From assembly GCF_900149695.1 (NCBI RefSeq), contig NZ_LT703004.1, positions 310,001-374,000 of the forward strand: a DNA stretch of 64,000 nt. The letters are read 5' to 3'. Made by a program: the position numbers and the translations under genes. Positions 15,266-23,963 of this stretch are shown here, in pieces; the first letter of the stretch is position 1, and the number at the start of each line of letters is the position of its first letter. The notes under the pieces are model-generated. The model saw nothing but the letters and a program-made list of their open reading frames with translations, was not told the DNA's origin and ran no database searches. This stretch comes from Anderseniella sp. Alg231-50. GTDB lineage: Bacteria > Pseudomonadota > Alphaproteobacteria > Rhizobiales > Aestuariivirgaceae.

Positions 15266-16588
15266 ATGGACGCAATCGACTTCGTACTGGGCCTTGAGGC
15301 ATCTCGCATCCCGGCAACCGCACGTCATCACGCCACCCGAACCCTGATCGACACGCTGGGAGTGGCAGCCGCGGCAACACAAACGGACAATTCACGTATT
15401 TTGCGTGACTTTGCCAGCACGGCTTTCGGCGCACCGGGCAAGGCGGCAAGGCTGTTGTTCGACGGACGCGCCGTTTCCCTGCCGGGCGCCGGGTTTGCCA
15501 ATTCGGGGTCCATCGATTCACTTGACGCTCATGACGGCCAGAAGAGCACCAAGGGCCATATGGGCGTGGTCGTCATCCCTGCCCTGTTTGCATTTGCAGA
15601 AGGTGAGATACCTGTGTCCGGCAGGGAGTTCATGACCCGGCTGGTGATCGGCTACGAGATTGCGACACGGGCCGGGCTGGCGCTGCATGCAAGCGTATCG
15701 GATTACCACACATCCGGGGCGTGGAACGCGGTTGCTGCTGCAGCCATCGGCGCACGGGCCCTGAAGCTTGATGCCGACTGGACCCGGCACGCGCTCGGCA
15801 TCGCCGAATACAATGGACCGCGCTCGCAGATGATGCGCTGCATCGATCACCCGACCATGGTCAAGGACGGCGCGACCTGGGGCGGCTTTACCGGCATCGC
15901 GGCTGCACAACTCGCACAGCTCGGCCACACCGGTGCACCGGCCGTCACCATGGAGAACCCGGACCTGGCATCGTACTGGAACGACCTCGGCGGGCGCTGG
16001 TATGTCAGCGACCAGTACGTCAAGCTCTACCCCGTGTGTCGCTGGGCGCAACCGGCCATCGCGGCTGCCTTGTCCCTGAGCGACCGGTTTGATGTGGCAG
16101 ACATATCCAGCATCCATATCGAGACATTTCACCAGGCAAAGCGCCTGCCGCTGGCGGAGCCGGAGAACACCGAACAGGCGCAGTATTCCATCAAGTTTCC
16201 GGTTGCTGCCGCCCTGGTGCGCGGGCGTATCGGCGTGGCAGAAGTAACCGGACCGGCGCTGCAGGACCCTGACATATTGCGGTTGGCCAACATGATCGAA
16301 GTGACAGAAGACGACGAAGCCAATGCGGCCTTTCCCGCAGACCGCCTGGCCCGCGTCCGCATATCACTGGCCGACGGGCGGACGCATGAAAGCGCGATGA
16401 TGAAGGCGGTCGGTGACCCGGAAAATCCGATCAGCGACGGCGACCTTCATGCCAAGTTCACCAGCCTCGCCGCACCGGTGCTGGGTGAGCGCCGGGCTGC
16501 CCGGTTGCTTGAAACGTGCAACGGGCTCTGGGAGGCTGATACCGCTTCAGACCTGGTTGAGCAGGCAATGCAACCGATTTCAGACTAG
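15266..16588 (+). CDS. MmgE/PrpD family protein
   Basis: The 440-residue protein has the all-helical MmgE/PrpD fold signatures: RHHATRTLIDTLGVAAAA near the N-terminus, SLDAHDGQKSTKGH (the active-site-like Asp/His region), HTSGAWNAVAAAAIGARAL and VKLYPVCRWAQPAI. Relatives include 2-methylcitrate dehydratase, cis-aconitate decarboxylase and iminodisuccinate epimerase, so the reaction is probably a dehydration, decarboxylation or epimerisation of a polycarboxylate. ATG at 15266 is chosen (GGTCAGGTGA upstream, family-like MDAIDFVLGL). The gene is divergent from the cupin gene with 188 bp between starts, and its stop overlaps the convergent flavin oxidoreductase stop. A link to propionate or acrylate metabolism is possible but unproven. 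Confidence 0.88.
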   Translation: MDAIDFVLGLEASRIPATARHHATRTLIDTLGVAAAATQTDNSRILRDFASTAFGAPGKAARLLFDGRAVSLPGAGFANSGSIDSLDAHDGQKSTKGHMGVVVIPALFAFAEGEIPVSGREFMTRLVIGYEIATRAGLALHASVSDYHTSGAWNAVAAAAIGARALKLDADWTRHALGIAEYNGPRSQMMRCIDHPTMVKDGATWGGFTGIAAAQLAQLGHTGAPAVTMENPDLASYWNDLGGRWYVSDQYVKLYPVCRWAQPAIAAALSLSDRFDVADISSIHIETFHQAKRLPLAEPENTEQAQYSIKFPVAAALVRGRIGVAEVTGPALQDPDILRLANMIEVTEDDEANAAFPADRLARVRISLADGRTHESAMMKAVGDPENPISDGDLHAKFTSLAAPVLGERRAARLLETCNGLWEADTASDLVEQAMQPISD

Positions 16589-18594
16589 GCGATCGCCAGT
16601 GCTGCCTTGCGGCCTTCGTAGATCGCCATGTGAGCCTTGCGCGGGGCGTTGCAGTCGCCGGCCACGGTGAACGGCGGGCAATCGCCGAGTGCCTGGATGT
16701 CGTCGGCAAACTCCGTGTTGGGGCTGGCCACGGTGGCAAGGACCAGGGTTTCAAAATTCTGTTCGAAGGTCTCACCGGTCAACAGGTTGATAAAGCGCGC
16801 TACAGAGCCTTCATTATCCGGTTTGCCCCATGACTGCAGCGCGGTGTCTGTCAACGCCACGCCGCCGTGGCGCGCAAATCGCGCGCGCGCCACATCGTCT
16901 GCCCCGGTTCCTGAAAGTTCTGCCGCCAATACGCCGTTGGCCGTCATGGCGGTCACCTTGTGACCGGCCTCGGCCAGGTATAGTGCCGTACCAATACCGC
17001 GCCAGGAATGCAGGTCGTCAAGCACCAGCACCCGCTCGCCGATCATCGCGCCGTTCTCGAGAACGGTGTGATAGCTGATGACATTCGCCTCGTCATGGCC
17101 CGGCAGCACATCGTTCATCGGCAAGGCGCGCTGGAACCCTGACGTTACCGGCTTGATGCCGGTTGCCGCAATGATGTGATCGGGGTGAAGGTGGCGTACC
17201 GTCAGCGGTGTTGCCGCTTCACCAAGCTTCACATCAACACCCAGGCGCTCCAGTTCATGGCCATACCATTTTATGTGTTCAGCAATTCTCGATCGTGTCG
17301 GCTGGCGCCCGGCAAGGTGCCACTGGCCGCCAATCATCGGACCGCGCTCGATCAGTGTGACCTTGTGGCCAGCTTCCGCTGCAACCCGTGCCGCTTCCAG
17401 GCCGGCCGGCCCGGCTCCCACCACCAGTACCGATTTGCGGCGTTCGGTCTTGGCTATCTTGTCGCCGCGCCATTCCCATTCGCGTCCCACGGACGGGTTG
17501 ACCAGGCAGGAAATCCAGTAGTCCTTGTAGCGGCGCGCAATGCACTGCTGATTGCAGTGAATGCAAGGCCGGATACTGGCTCCGTTGCCGGCTTGTGCCT
17601 TGTTGGCCAGATGCGGGTCGGCAATCTGGGCGCGCACCATGGAGCAGGTGTCGGCCTGGCCGGTAGAAATGACCTGTTCGGCCTTTTCCGGTGAATGAAT
17701 ACCGGCTTCCGCCTGCACCCGGGCATGGCGCATTTGATGCTTGAGATGGTCGGACAGATGTGCGCCTTCGACACCTTCGTGGATGTGGGTCGGGATAATC
17801 GGCTGGTCGCGGAAATAACTGCCGGTGCCGCAGGTCACATAATCCATCAGGCCGCGCTCGTCGTGCCAGGCGGCAATCTCGCTCAAGGCTTCCAGCGACA
17901 AAGCCGGTTCGGCCATCTGATCGACTGACACCGCCATGCCGATGATGAAGTCGGAACCGCACGCCTCGCGAATGCGCTTGAGGATTTCAGCCGAAAACCG
18001 CACCCGGTTTTCCAGGCTGCCGCCCCACTTGTCATCGCGCCGGTTGGACCAGGGCGTCCAGAACTGATCGACCAGGGAATGATAAGCGGCAAAGATTTCG
18101 ATGCCGTCAAAGCCTGCCTGCTGGGCGCGGTCGGCAGCAGCTACAAACGAGGCAATCAGTTCCTCGATCTCCGCCTCGCTGACCGCATGACCACCGTCTG
18201 AATCATGCATTGACGGCATGCCCGAGGCCGACCAATTGGCGTGGAAGGAGTTGGCGCCGTCACCATGTTGCCCGACATGGTAAAGCTGGTGCAGCATTAC
18301 CGTGTCATAGTTGCTGCAGGCCTCGTTAATCTTGCGCAGCGGCGCGATAATGGCGTCGTCATTGGCGCGGAAATTGCCGCGTGTCAGCACGCCGGATGCA
18401 TGCACCGGGACCGGCTCCACCACGATCATACCGGCGCCCCCCTTGGCGCGTTCGACGTAGTAGGCCTTGGTTCGGCGCGATGGCAGGCCATTCTCGGCCA
18501 TGTTGTTGGTATGGGCACCAAACACAATGCGGTTTTTCAACCGCTTGTGATTGATTGTAATCGGCGTAAACAAATGCGGATATGGATTGCTCAT
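16585..18594 (-). CDS. NADH:flavin oxidoreductase, trimethylamine dehydrogenase/DgcA-like
   Basis: The 669-residue enzyme has an N-terminal FMN TIM barrel of the Old Yellow Enzyme type (residues 1 to about 340), a [4Fe-4S] motif C-x2-C-x3-C-x11-C (CIHCNQQC...WISC), and a C-terminal FAD/NAD(P)-binding module (VVGAGPAGLEAARVAAEAGH). This is the layout of trimethylamine dehydrogenase, 2,4-dienoyl-CoA reductase, N-methylproline demethylase and the dimethylglycine catabolism protein DgcA. Close motifs (GAHTNNMAENGLPS) favour the amine/betaine demethylase side. I choose MSNPYPHLFTPITI as the start although its ribosome site is weak. A longer frame to 18732 overlaps the LysR stop by ATGA and would add 46 low-complexity residues. 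It fits the betaine-like catabolic neighbourhood. Confidence 0.87.
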   Translation of the reverse strand: MSNPYPHLFTPITINHKRLKNRIVFGAHTNNMAENGLPSRRTKAYYVERAKGGAGMIVVEPVPVHASGVLTRGNFRANDDAIIAPLRKINEACSNYDTVMLHQLYHVGQHGDGANSFHANWSASGMPSMHDSDGGHAVSEAEIEELIASFVAAADRAQQAGFDGIEIFAAYHSLVDQFWTPWSNRRDDKWGGSLENRVRFSAEILKRIREACGSDFIIGMAVSVDQMAEPALSLEALSEIAAWHDERGLMDYVTCGTGSYFRDQPIIPTHIHEGVEGAHLSDHLKHQMRHARVQAEAGIHSPEKAEQVISTGQADTCSMVRAQIADPHLANKAQAGNGASIRPCIHCNQQCIARRYKDYWISCLVNPSVGREWEWRGDKIAKTERRKSVLVVGAGPAGLEAARVAAEAGHKVTLIERGPMIGGQWHLAGRQPTRSRIAEHIKWYGHELERLGVDVKLGEAATPLTVRHLHPDHIIAATGIKPVTSGFQRALPMNDVLPGHDEANVISYHTVLENGAMIGERVLVLDDLHSWRGIGTALYLAEAGHKVTAMTANGVLAAELSGTGADDVARARFARHGGVALTDTALQSWGKPDNEGSVARFINLLTGETFEQNFETLVLATVASPNTEFADDIQALGDCPPFTVAGDCNAPRKAHMAIYEGRKAALAIA

Positions 18595-18728
18595 GGGAAA
18601 TTCAAATTCAGGTTGCCGTTGGAAATCAATTTCAAGTCGCCGTCGAAATTCAAGTCTCAGGGTGCCGCCCGTCACATTATTGTCATAGTTTTTCCACTGA
18701 TTTGCCAAGTCCTCGTTGCAATTTTTTC

Positions 18729-19652
18729 TCATTTCGGCTCAAAATCAACGGTCCATGGCGGTTTCGGGCGATATAGTTCTGCGATCCAGTCCATAAAACT
18801 GCGCACTTTCAAAGGCTCATAAAGCTTGCCGGCGCACAGGGCATAGATACCCAGTACACCCCCCGACCAGTCCGGAAGCACCCGCACCAGCTTGCCCGAT
18901 GCAATGTCCCGGTTGGCAATGAAGTCCGGCTGCAGTGCAAGCCCGCCTCCCGCAATGGCAATTTCTTCTATGGCATCACCGCTGTTGGCCGAGACCGCCG
19001 GCGATATACGCACCTGTTCAAGCGTGCCTTTACCGTCACGCAGCGACCATACATTGCCTTCATGGCCAAAAGTGTACCCAAGGCAACGATGGTCGATCAG
19101 GGCTTCCGGCGTTTCCGGGCAGCCATGGCTTGCAATGTAGCCGGGGCTCGCGCACAGGACCACTTCAACAGCGGCTATGCGCCTGGCAATCAGGTTGGAA
19201 TCCGCCAGCTTGCCGGTAATGCGGATCGCGACGTCGAACCCCTCTTCAACCAGATCCACGGTACGGTCATTCAGCGATATGTCCACGGCGACGTTGGGGT
19301 TTGCCGACGTGTACTGCCTGAGATAGGGCGCCACATGGCGCACCCCGAATGACATGGGCGCCGACAGCGCAAGCCGGCCCTGCGGGGTCAGGGTCTGAAG
19401 GCCGGCAACCCGGTCTGCCTCGTCAAGCTGTGCCAGAATCTCCCTGGCGCGTTCAATGTAGGCAGCGCCCGTGCTGGTCAGGCTGAGCGAGCGGGTTGTG
19501 CGGTTGAGCAGACGGGCGCCGAGATAGGCTTCAAGATCAGCCACATGGCGCGATGCCATATTGCGTGAAAGACCGAGAGCCTCAGCCGCCGCTGCGAAAC
19601 TGCCCTGATCGACAATGGTGACAAAAACCTCAATGGCGCGAAGACGATCCAT
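18729..19652 (-). CDS. LysR-family transcriptional regulator
   Basis: The 307-residue regulator has an N-terminal winged helix (RAIEVFVTIVDQGSFAAAAEALGLSRNMASRHVADLEAYLGARLLNRTTRSLSLT region, residues 5-60) and a periplasmic-binding-protein-like effector domain. The sequence belongs to the CrgA/AaeR-like LysR group. Its ATG lies inside a near-perfect 27-bp palindrome in the 109-bp gap to the divergent doxX-like gene, so autoregulation and control of doxX-VOC are likely. It is also upstream of, and on the same strand as, the NADH:flavin oxidoreductase gene, which it may co-express with or regulate. Confidence 0.92.
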   Translation of the reverse strand: MDRLRAIEVFVTIVDQGSFAAAAEALGLSRNMASRHVADLEAYLGARLLNRTTRSLSLTSTGAAYIERAREILAQLDEADRVAGLQTLTPQGRLALSAPMSFGVRHVAPYLRQYTSANPNVAVDISLNDRTVDLVEEGFDVAIRITGKLADSNLIARRIAAVEVVLCASPGYIASHGCPETPEALIDHRCLGYTFGHEGNVWSLRDGKGTLEQVRISPAVSANSGDAIEEIAIAGGGLALQPDFIANRDIASGKLVRVLPDWSGGVLGIYALCAGKLYEPLKVRSFMDWIAELYRPKPPWTVDFEPK

Positions 19653-19677
19653 ATTATCTCCTTTTAAGGGATAATAT
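19651..19677. promoter_or_regulatory. LysR-type operator palindrome in divergent promoter
   Basis: The 27 bases read ATATTATCtCcTT...AAgGgATAATAT, an interrupted dyad with 8-bp perfect outer arms. It overlaps the lysR start codon. A second half-site, ATTATCTCC, recurs at 19694-19702, 41 bp (about four helical turns) from the first at 19653-19661. This matches the primary plus activation-site arrangement of LysR regulators acting on a divergent gene. Confidence 0.7.
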
Positions 19678-19761
19678 ATCTCACAATCGCCAGATTATCT
19701 CCAGCAGCAAATGCACTACCTATGCGGTATCGAAACCCATTTCATCGAAAGGTTCACTGAA

Positions 19762-20181
19762 ATGAACAATGATCAACTGACTGCAAACGGTATCGCCCTG
19801 CTGCGCATCACCCTGGGCATCGCCGCCATCGCGCACGGGCTTCTAAAGGTCTTTGTCTTCACCCTGCCCGGCACGGCCGGGTTTTTCGAATCCCTCGGCC
19901 TGCCCGGATTCCTGGCCTACATCACCGCATTTGTCGAGATTGTCGGTGGCCTGGCCCTGGTCGCCGGTTTCCAGACCCGCCTGGTCTCTGTCGCCATGGT
20001 CCCCATCCTGCTCGGCGCAATGTGGGCTCATTCCGGCAATGGCTGGGTGTTCTCCAACCAGGGCGGCGGCTGGGAGTACCCCCTGTTCTGGGCGGTTGTC
20101 CTGATTGTGCAGGCCATGCTTGGCAGCGGCGCCTTTGCGGTAGATGATATGCAGGCCCGCAAGACATCGGCCAACGTGTAG
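19762..20181 (+). CDS. DoxX-family membrane protein
   Basis: The 139-residue integral membrane protein has four predicted helices and the DoxX signature: LLRITLGIAAIAHGLLKVFVF near the N-terminus, then FFESLGLPGFLAYITAFVEIVGGLALVAGF, and a final helix. DoxX-like proteins are quinol-linked or thiol-stress membrane proteins; the precise activity of this subgroup is undefined. I choose ATG 19762 (MNNDQLTANGIALL) rather than an upstream ATG at 19711, because an AAAGG site lies before it and the longer form would add an unlike N-terminus. It is divergent from LysR and 18 bp upstream of a VOC dioxygenase-like gene, a pairing often seen in LysR-controlled electrophile or quinone detoxification units. 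Confidence 0.85.
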   Translation: MNNDQLTANGIALLRITLGIAAIAHGLLKVFVFTLPGTAGFFESLGLPGFLAYITAFVEIVGGLALVAGFQTRLVSVAMVPILLGAMWAHSGNGWVFSNQGGGWEYPLFWAVVLIVQAMLGSGAFAVDDMQARKTSANV

Positions 20182-20199
20182 CCTCAGGAGTTTACCCCA

Positions 20200-20709
20200 A
20201 TGTTCAAGAATATCCCCCCTACTCCACAGGCACCGGTCGCGGCCGGTGTCCGCATCGGCCATGTTCACCTGAAGGTTGCCAACATTGACCGTGCGCTTGA
20301 GTTTTATGTCGGCGTACTGGGCTTCGGCGTAAAACAGCGCTATGGCGAACAGGCGGCGTTTATCGCTGCCGGTGACTACCATCACCATATCGGCCTCAAC
20401 ACCTGGGAAAGCGAGGGCGGCTCGCCGCCCCCGCGCGGCACCACCGGCCTGTTCCACCTGGCTATCGTGTATCCGGAACGGGCTGACCTGGCTGATGCCC
20501 TGAGGCGCGTCAGAAACGCCGGCTATGAGCTTGAAGGAGCATCCGATCACGGCGTGTCGCAGGCGCTCTACCTGCGCGATCCGGACGGCAACGGTGTCGA
20601 ACTGTACTGGGACCGGCCGCAAGCGGACTGGCCGCAAGATGAAGACGGAACGCTTGCCATGGTCACCGAACGGCTGGACCTGGATGCATTGTTGGAAGAA
20701 GCGGCCTGA
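20200..20709 (+). CDS. VOC-family protein, catechol 2,3-dioxygenase/glyoxalase-like
   Basis: The 169-residue protein contains a vicinal oxygen chelate domain. The likely metal ligands are His in IGHVHLKV, His in YHHHIGLNTW and Glu in NGVELYWDRP, in the order expected for catechol 2,3-dioxygenase (CatE) relatives. Length suits a single-module family member. It follows the doxX-like gene by 18 bp (AGGAG ribosome site) and is probably controlled by the divergent LysR protein. The substrate is unknown. Its stop codon directly abuts that of the convergent DUF1194 gene. Confidence 0.85.
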   Translation: MFKNIPPTPQAPVAAGVRIGHVHLKVANIDRALEFYVGVLGFGVKQRYGEQAAFIAAGDYHHHIGLNTWESEGGSPPPRGTTGLFHLAIVYPERADLADALRRVRNAGYELEGASDHGVSQALYLRDPDGNGVELYWDRPQADWPQDEDGTLAMVTERLDLDALLEEAA

Positions 20710-21453
20710 TCAGGACAGTCCCGGGCCGGTGATTTCCTTGAGCAGCTTGCGGTAGATCGCTTCGCGGTAAGCATCATAATCATTGGCGGGCAACACAAAG
20801 TGGTACGGCCCGCCAATGATCGATTTTCGAAAATAGTGATCAAGCGTCGGCCATTCGTTCAAAATGGCCAGTCCGTTGATGGTAATGCCGCGCGCAATCA
20901 CGTCATCACGTGCAACCTCGACAATCTCGCCCCGGTTGTTGCGGCCATCGGACGAGATGTCGATGACCCGCCGTTGCGCAGTGAACGGGGCTGCGGTTGC
21001 AGCGGCTGCGGCAAACTGCAGGGCAGCGCCGATTGCCGTCCCACCTTCGGCAAGTTGCCGCTGAACAGAAAAAATCTTCTGGGCAAAGGCATTGGCGGAA
21101 GCCGGGCCGTCGATCACGGTCCACGGCGTCGACAAAGCCTGGTTTTCGGCATCCGACCACTGAAACACCGTTACAGCGATGCGCCCGAGCGGCCCGCTCT
21201 CGATGGCGCGGTGCACTTCCCGGGTCTGGAACGCCTGACCGATCCCGTCCATCTGCAGCCGGAACTCGCGTGCATCCACCGAATAGGAACAGTCAACCGC
21301 CAGCACCAGTATCAGGTCTACCTCACCACCGGCCTGGGCCTTGCCGGGGCCGGCAAGGTGCACGGCACCAGCCGCGCCGCCGGCTGCCGCAGCACCCGAC
21401 AGAACCAGCATCCGCCTGCGCGATAAGAGCTGACGAATGCTGTTACGGTTCAT
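20710..21453 (-). CDS. DUF1194 secreted von Willebrand A-like protein (copy 2)
   Basis: The 247-residue protein starts with a twin-arginine-like signal (LLSRRRMLVLSGAAAAGGAA), unlike the Sec-type signals of the other copies. It has the DUF1194 MIDAS-type motif VDCSYSVD and the family core motifs DISSDGRNNRGE and INGLAILNEWPTLDHYF. DUF1194 proteins are predicted periplasmic VWA-fold proteins of unknown function. Convergent with the VOC gene and separated by 29 bp from the end of the polyamine-type ABC operon on the same strand, so it could be read from its own promoter or by run-on in the reverse direction upstream. Confidence 0.88.
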   Translation of the reverse strand: MNRNSIRQLLSRRRMLVLSGAAAAGGAAGAVHLAGPGKAQAGGEVDLILVLAVDCSYSVDAREFRLQMDGIGQAFQTREVHRAIESGPLGRIAVTVFQWSDAENQALSTPWTVIDGPASANAFAQKIFSVQRQLAEGGTAIGAALQFAAAAATAAPFTAQRRVIDISSDGRNNRGEIVEVARDDVIARGITINGLAILNEWPTLDHYFRKSIIGGPYHFVLPANDYDAYREAIYRKLLKEITGPGLS

Positions 21454-21482
21454 GGTGATATCGTGTCTCTGCCTGTATGTCT

Positions 21483-22550
21483 TTAACCGGGCGACAAGCC
21501 GCGAAGGCGTTCAGAGCGACGACGTAGCAGTTCCAATGTCGTCAACAGGCAAATAGAGATCAGCACCAACACCGTCGCAACCGCAAGAATGGTTGGTGAG
21601 ATCTGCTCGCGAATGCCGGAGAACATCTGCCGGGGAATCGTGACCTGATGCACATCTGCCAGGAAGATCACAGCAACCACTTCATCCAGTGAAGTGATGA
21701 AGGCAAACAGTGCGCCGGAGATCATACCCGGCATAATCAAAGGCATGATAACACGGCGGAACGTGGTCCAGCCATTTGCACCAAGGCTTTTCGAAGCACG
21801 TATCAGTGAATTATCGAAACCGGTCAGGGTTGCGGTGACAGTAATGATTACAAACGGCACTCCCAGCGTGGCATGAGCCAGAACAATACCCAGATCTTCA
21901 TTAATGAGGCCCCGGGGGAAGAACGGAAACGTGTCCTTCTTTGCATAAAAGAAGAACATGCCAGTTGCCGTGATCACCAGTGGCACAATCATCGGCGAAA
22001 TCAACAAGCTTGTTATGGCTGATCTCCACGGCATTTCGGGGCGTGACAACCCAAGTGCTGCCAGAGTGCCGAAGAACGTCGCCATGATGGTGGCCAGAAC
22101 GGCAAACTTGAATGAATTGAACGCGGCTTTCACCCAGGTCGCATTGTTCCACATGTCAGACCACCAGCCTTCGACACGATTGGGGTCATTCATGCCGAAC
22201 AGCATGATGTCCTGATACCAGCGCGTCGAAAAAGCATTCGGGTCAAGTGACATCATCCCCTGCGTAAAGCTGAAATAGGGTTCCGAATTAAACGACAACG
22301 GCATTATTATAAGCACCGGCGTGATGAGAAAAATAAAGATCATCGTGCAAATCAGCAGGAATATGTACTGACCGATTTTCTCCAGCCACGTCGTGTAGGG
22401 CGGCATTTCACTCATGAAATACAGGGGCAGTCCTACAATCAGCGCGAAACCGATTGTGGCCACCAGTGTACCGGTGAACAGAAAAGCTATAACGCACGCC
22501 ACCGCGAAAGCGATGTAACCGGGTGCTGGCAATTTATCCAAAGCAGTCAT
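21483..22550 (-). CDS. Polyamine-type ABC transporter permease, PotC-like
   Basis: The 355-residue inner-membrane protein has two extra N-terminal helices (GYIAFAVACVIAFLFTGTLVATIGFALIVG) before the usual six-helix core. The EAA loop (IRASKSLGANGWTTFRRVIMPLIMPG) is conserved, as is the family region AFITSLDEVVAVIFLADV. It forms the translocation pore with the PotB-like subunit encoded 10 bp upstream. The extra N-terminal helices make it about 80 residues longer than E. coli PotC. It is the last gene of a four-gene reverse-strand operon (ATPase, binding protein, permease, permease). Confidence 0.9.
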   Translation of the reverse strand: MTALDKLPAPGYIAFAVACVIAFLFTGTLVATIGFALIVGLPLYFMSEMPPYTTWLEKIGQYIFLLICTMIFIFLITPVLIIMPLSFNSEPYFSFTQGMMSLDPNAFSTRWYQDIMLFGMNDPNRVEGWWSDMWNNATWVKAAFNSFKFAVLATIMATFFGTLAALGLSRPEMPWRSAITSLLISPMIVPLVITATGMFFFYAKKDTFPFFPRGLINEDLGIVLAHATLGVPFVIITVTATLTGFDNSLIRASKSLGANGWTTFRRVIMPLIMPGMISGALFAFITSLDEVVAVIFLADVHQVTIPRQMFSGIREQISPTILAVATVLVLISICLLTTLELLRRRSERLRGLSPG

Positions 22551-22560
22551 GACTTGCTCC

Positions 22561-23841
22561 TCACCCGAACTTCAGATTGTCGACGCCGACAAGCTTGTTG
22601 TAGATCCAATAGAAGATCAGCACTATTGCGAGCAGAATGGCACCAAGCGCTGACCCCAAACTCCAGTTGAGCGTCTTCTTGATGTGATCTGCGATGAGGT
22701 TTGAGATCAACAATCCATCGCTGCCGCCCACAAGTGCCGGTGTGATGTAGTAGCCGATTGCCAGAATGAACACGAGCAGAGTGCCGGCTGCAATTCCCGG
22801 TATGGTCTGCGGGAAATACACTTTGACAAATGAATAGGTCCCTGTGGCGCCAAGCGAACGCGCCGCGCGCATGTAATAGGGCGGAATGGTTTTCATGACC
22901 GAATACAGCGGCAGGATCATGAACGGCAACAAAATGTGCACCATCGCGACAATCGTACCGGTCTGATTGTAGATCATCTGAATTCGGCTTTCCTCGGATA
23001 TGACCCGGGTGAAAACCAATATGTTGTTTACAATGCCTTCGGTCTGCAGCATCGCAATCCAGGCGGTCGTGCGCACCAGAAGCGATGTCCAGAACGGCAA
23101 CAGAACCATGATCATCAGCAGGTTTGACGTTCTCAATGGCAATGTCGCCAGCAGGTAAGACACCGGATAGGCGACCAGCAGGCAAATGAACGTAATCAAA
23201 GCTGACAGCCACAATGTCTTGCCCAGAATTGGCAGGTAAATCTGGTACAACGGATCAGCCCGGACGATTTCGTTGTTCTCGTCATACTTCCTGTCCGTCG
23301 CGGCCAGATAGAACGAACCCGTGTAATTGCCTGAAATCCGCTGCAGTGTCCGCCAGATGTGCTGGTTTTCCCAACGCTTGTCCAACTCAATCAGGGCTTC
23401 CTTGTAGGGGCCCTCGGTAATGTTCTTGACCTTGCGGGCGGACTTGGTGAACAGCCCACGCGAACCGGGTATCTCGTAGTTCACTCGCGTTGCCAGATTG
23501 CCGACGGTCTTGCCGATTTCATTGCTCTTCTTGGCTTCCGTCATGTCCTTGACAAACACCTCGAACATGGCCTCAGGCGGGAGATCTTCACCATCCCACT
23601 CATGAATCACTTTTGAGAAGTTCGGCAACACATTTGGACCGATCGGACTATATATTGACCGGAACAACATCTCACCAATCGGCAGGACAAATGCGACCAG
23701 AAGGAACAGAAGCAAGGGCAGCACCAGCAGCAGCGCCTGCATGCGTTGGCGCCTGGTGGCGCGTGCCAAAGAAACCTTAAGTGGCACACCATCACTGGTG
23801 GTTATGCTTTCCGGCACGCCAGATGCAGGTACATCGGTCAT
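22561..23841 (-). CDS. Polyamine-type ABC transporter permease, PotB-like, with long periplasmic insertion
   Basis: The 426-residue permease has a first helix near residues 35-57 (LLLVLPLLLFLLVAFVLPIG), then about 150 mostly polar residues before the second helix. The remaining core helices and the EAA loop (MRAARSLGATGTYSFVKVYFPQTIPG) are normal. E. coli PotB has about 280 residues, so the insertion between helices 1 and 2 is the main difference; it should face the periplasm, where it could contact the binding protein. The gene lies 10 bp upstream of the second permease gene and 122 bp downstream of the binding-protein gene, a gap that contains a stable hairpin. Confidence 0.88.
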   Translation of the reverse strand: MTDVPASGVPESITTSDGVPLKVSLARATRRQRMQALLLVLPLLLFLLVAFVLPIGEMLFRSIYSPIGPNVLPNFSKVIHEWDGEDLPPEAMFEVFVKDMTEAKKSNEIGKTVGNLATRVNYEIPGSRGLFTKSARKVKNITEGPYKEALIELDKRWENQHIWRTLQRISGNYTGSFYLAATDRKYDENNEIVRADPLYQIYLPILGKTLWLSALITFICLLVAYPVSYLLATLPLRTSNLLMIMVLLPFWTSLLVRTTAWIAMLQTEGIVNNILVFTRVISEESRIQMIYNQTGTIVAMVHILLPFMILPLYSVMKTIPPYYMRAARSLGATGTYSFVKVYFPQTIPGIAAGTLLVFILAIGYYITPALVGGSDGLLISNLIADHIKKTLNWSLGSALGAILLAIVLIFYWIYNKLVGVDNLKFG

Positions 23842-23919
23842 GATATGCCTTCTTCCCCATCCCTGTCGGCAGGCTTTTAAACAACCCGTCCAACCATTTC
23901 AAAAAAGTACTCAATGAGA

Positions 23920-23946
23920 CCGGACGGATGACAAGCACCCGTCCGG
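23920..23946 (-). promoter_or_regulatory. Intercistronic hairpin between binding-protein and permease genes
   Basis: An 8-bp perfect stem (CCGGACGG / CCGTCCGG) with an 11-base loop lies 18 bp downstream of the binding-protein stop on the transcribed strand. No U-run follows, so it is more likely an mRNA 3'-end stabiliser than a full terminator. Such structures commonly raise binding-protein levels above those of the permeases. Confidence 0.6.
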
Positions 23947-23963
23947 CCCAGGCTAAATAAGCC

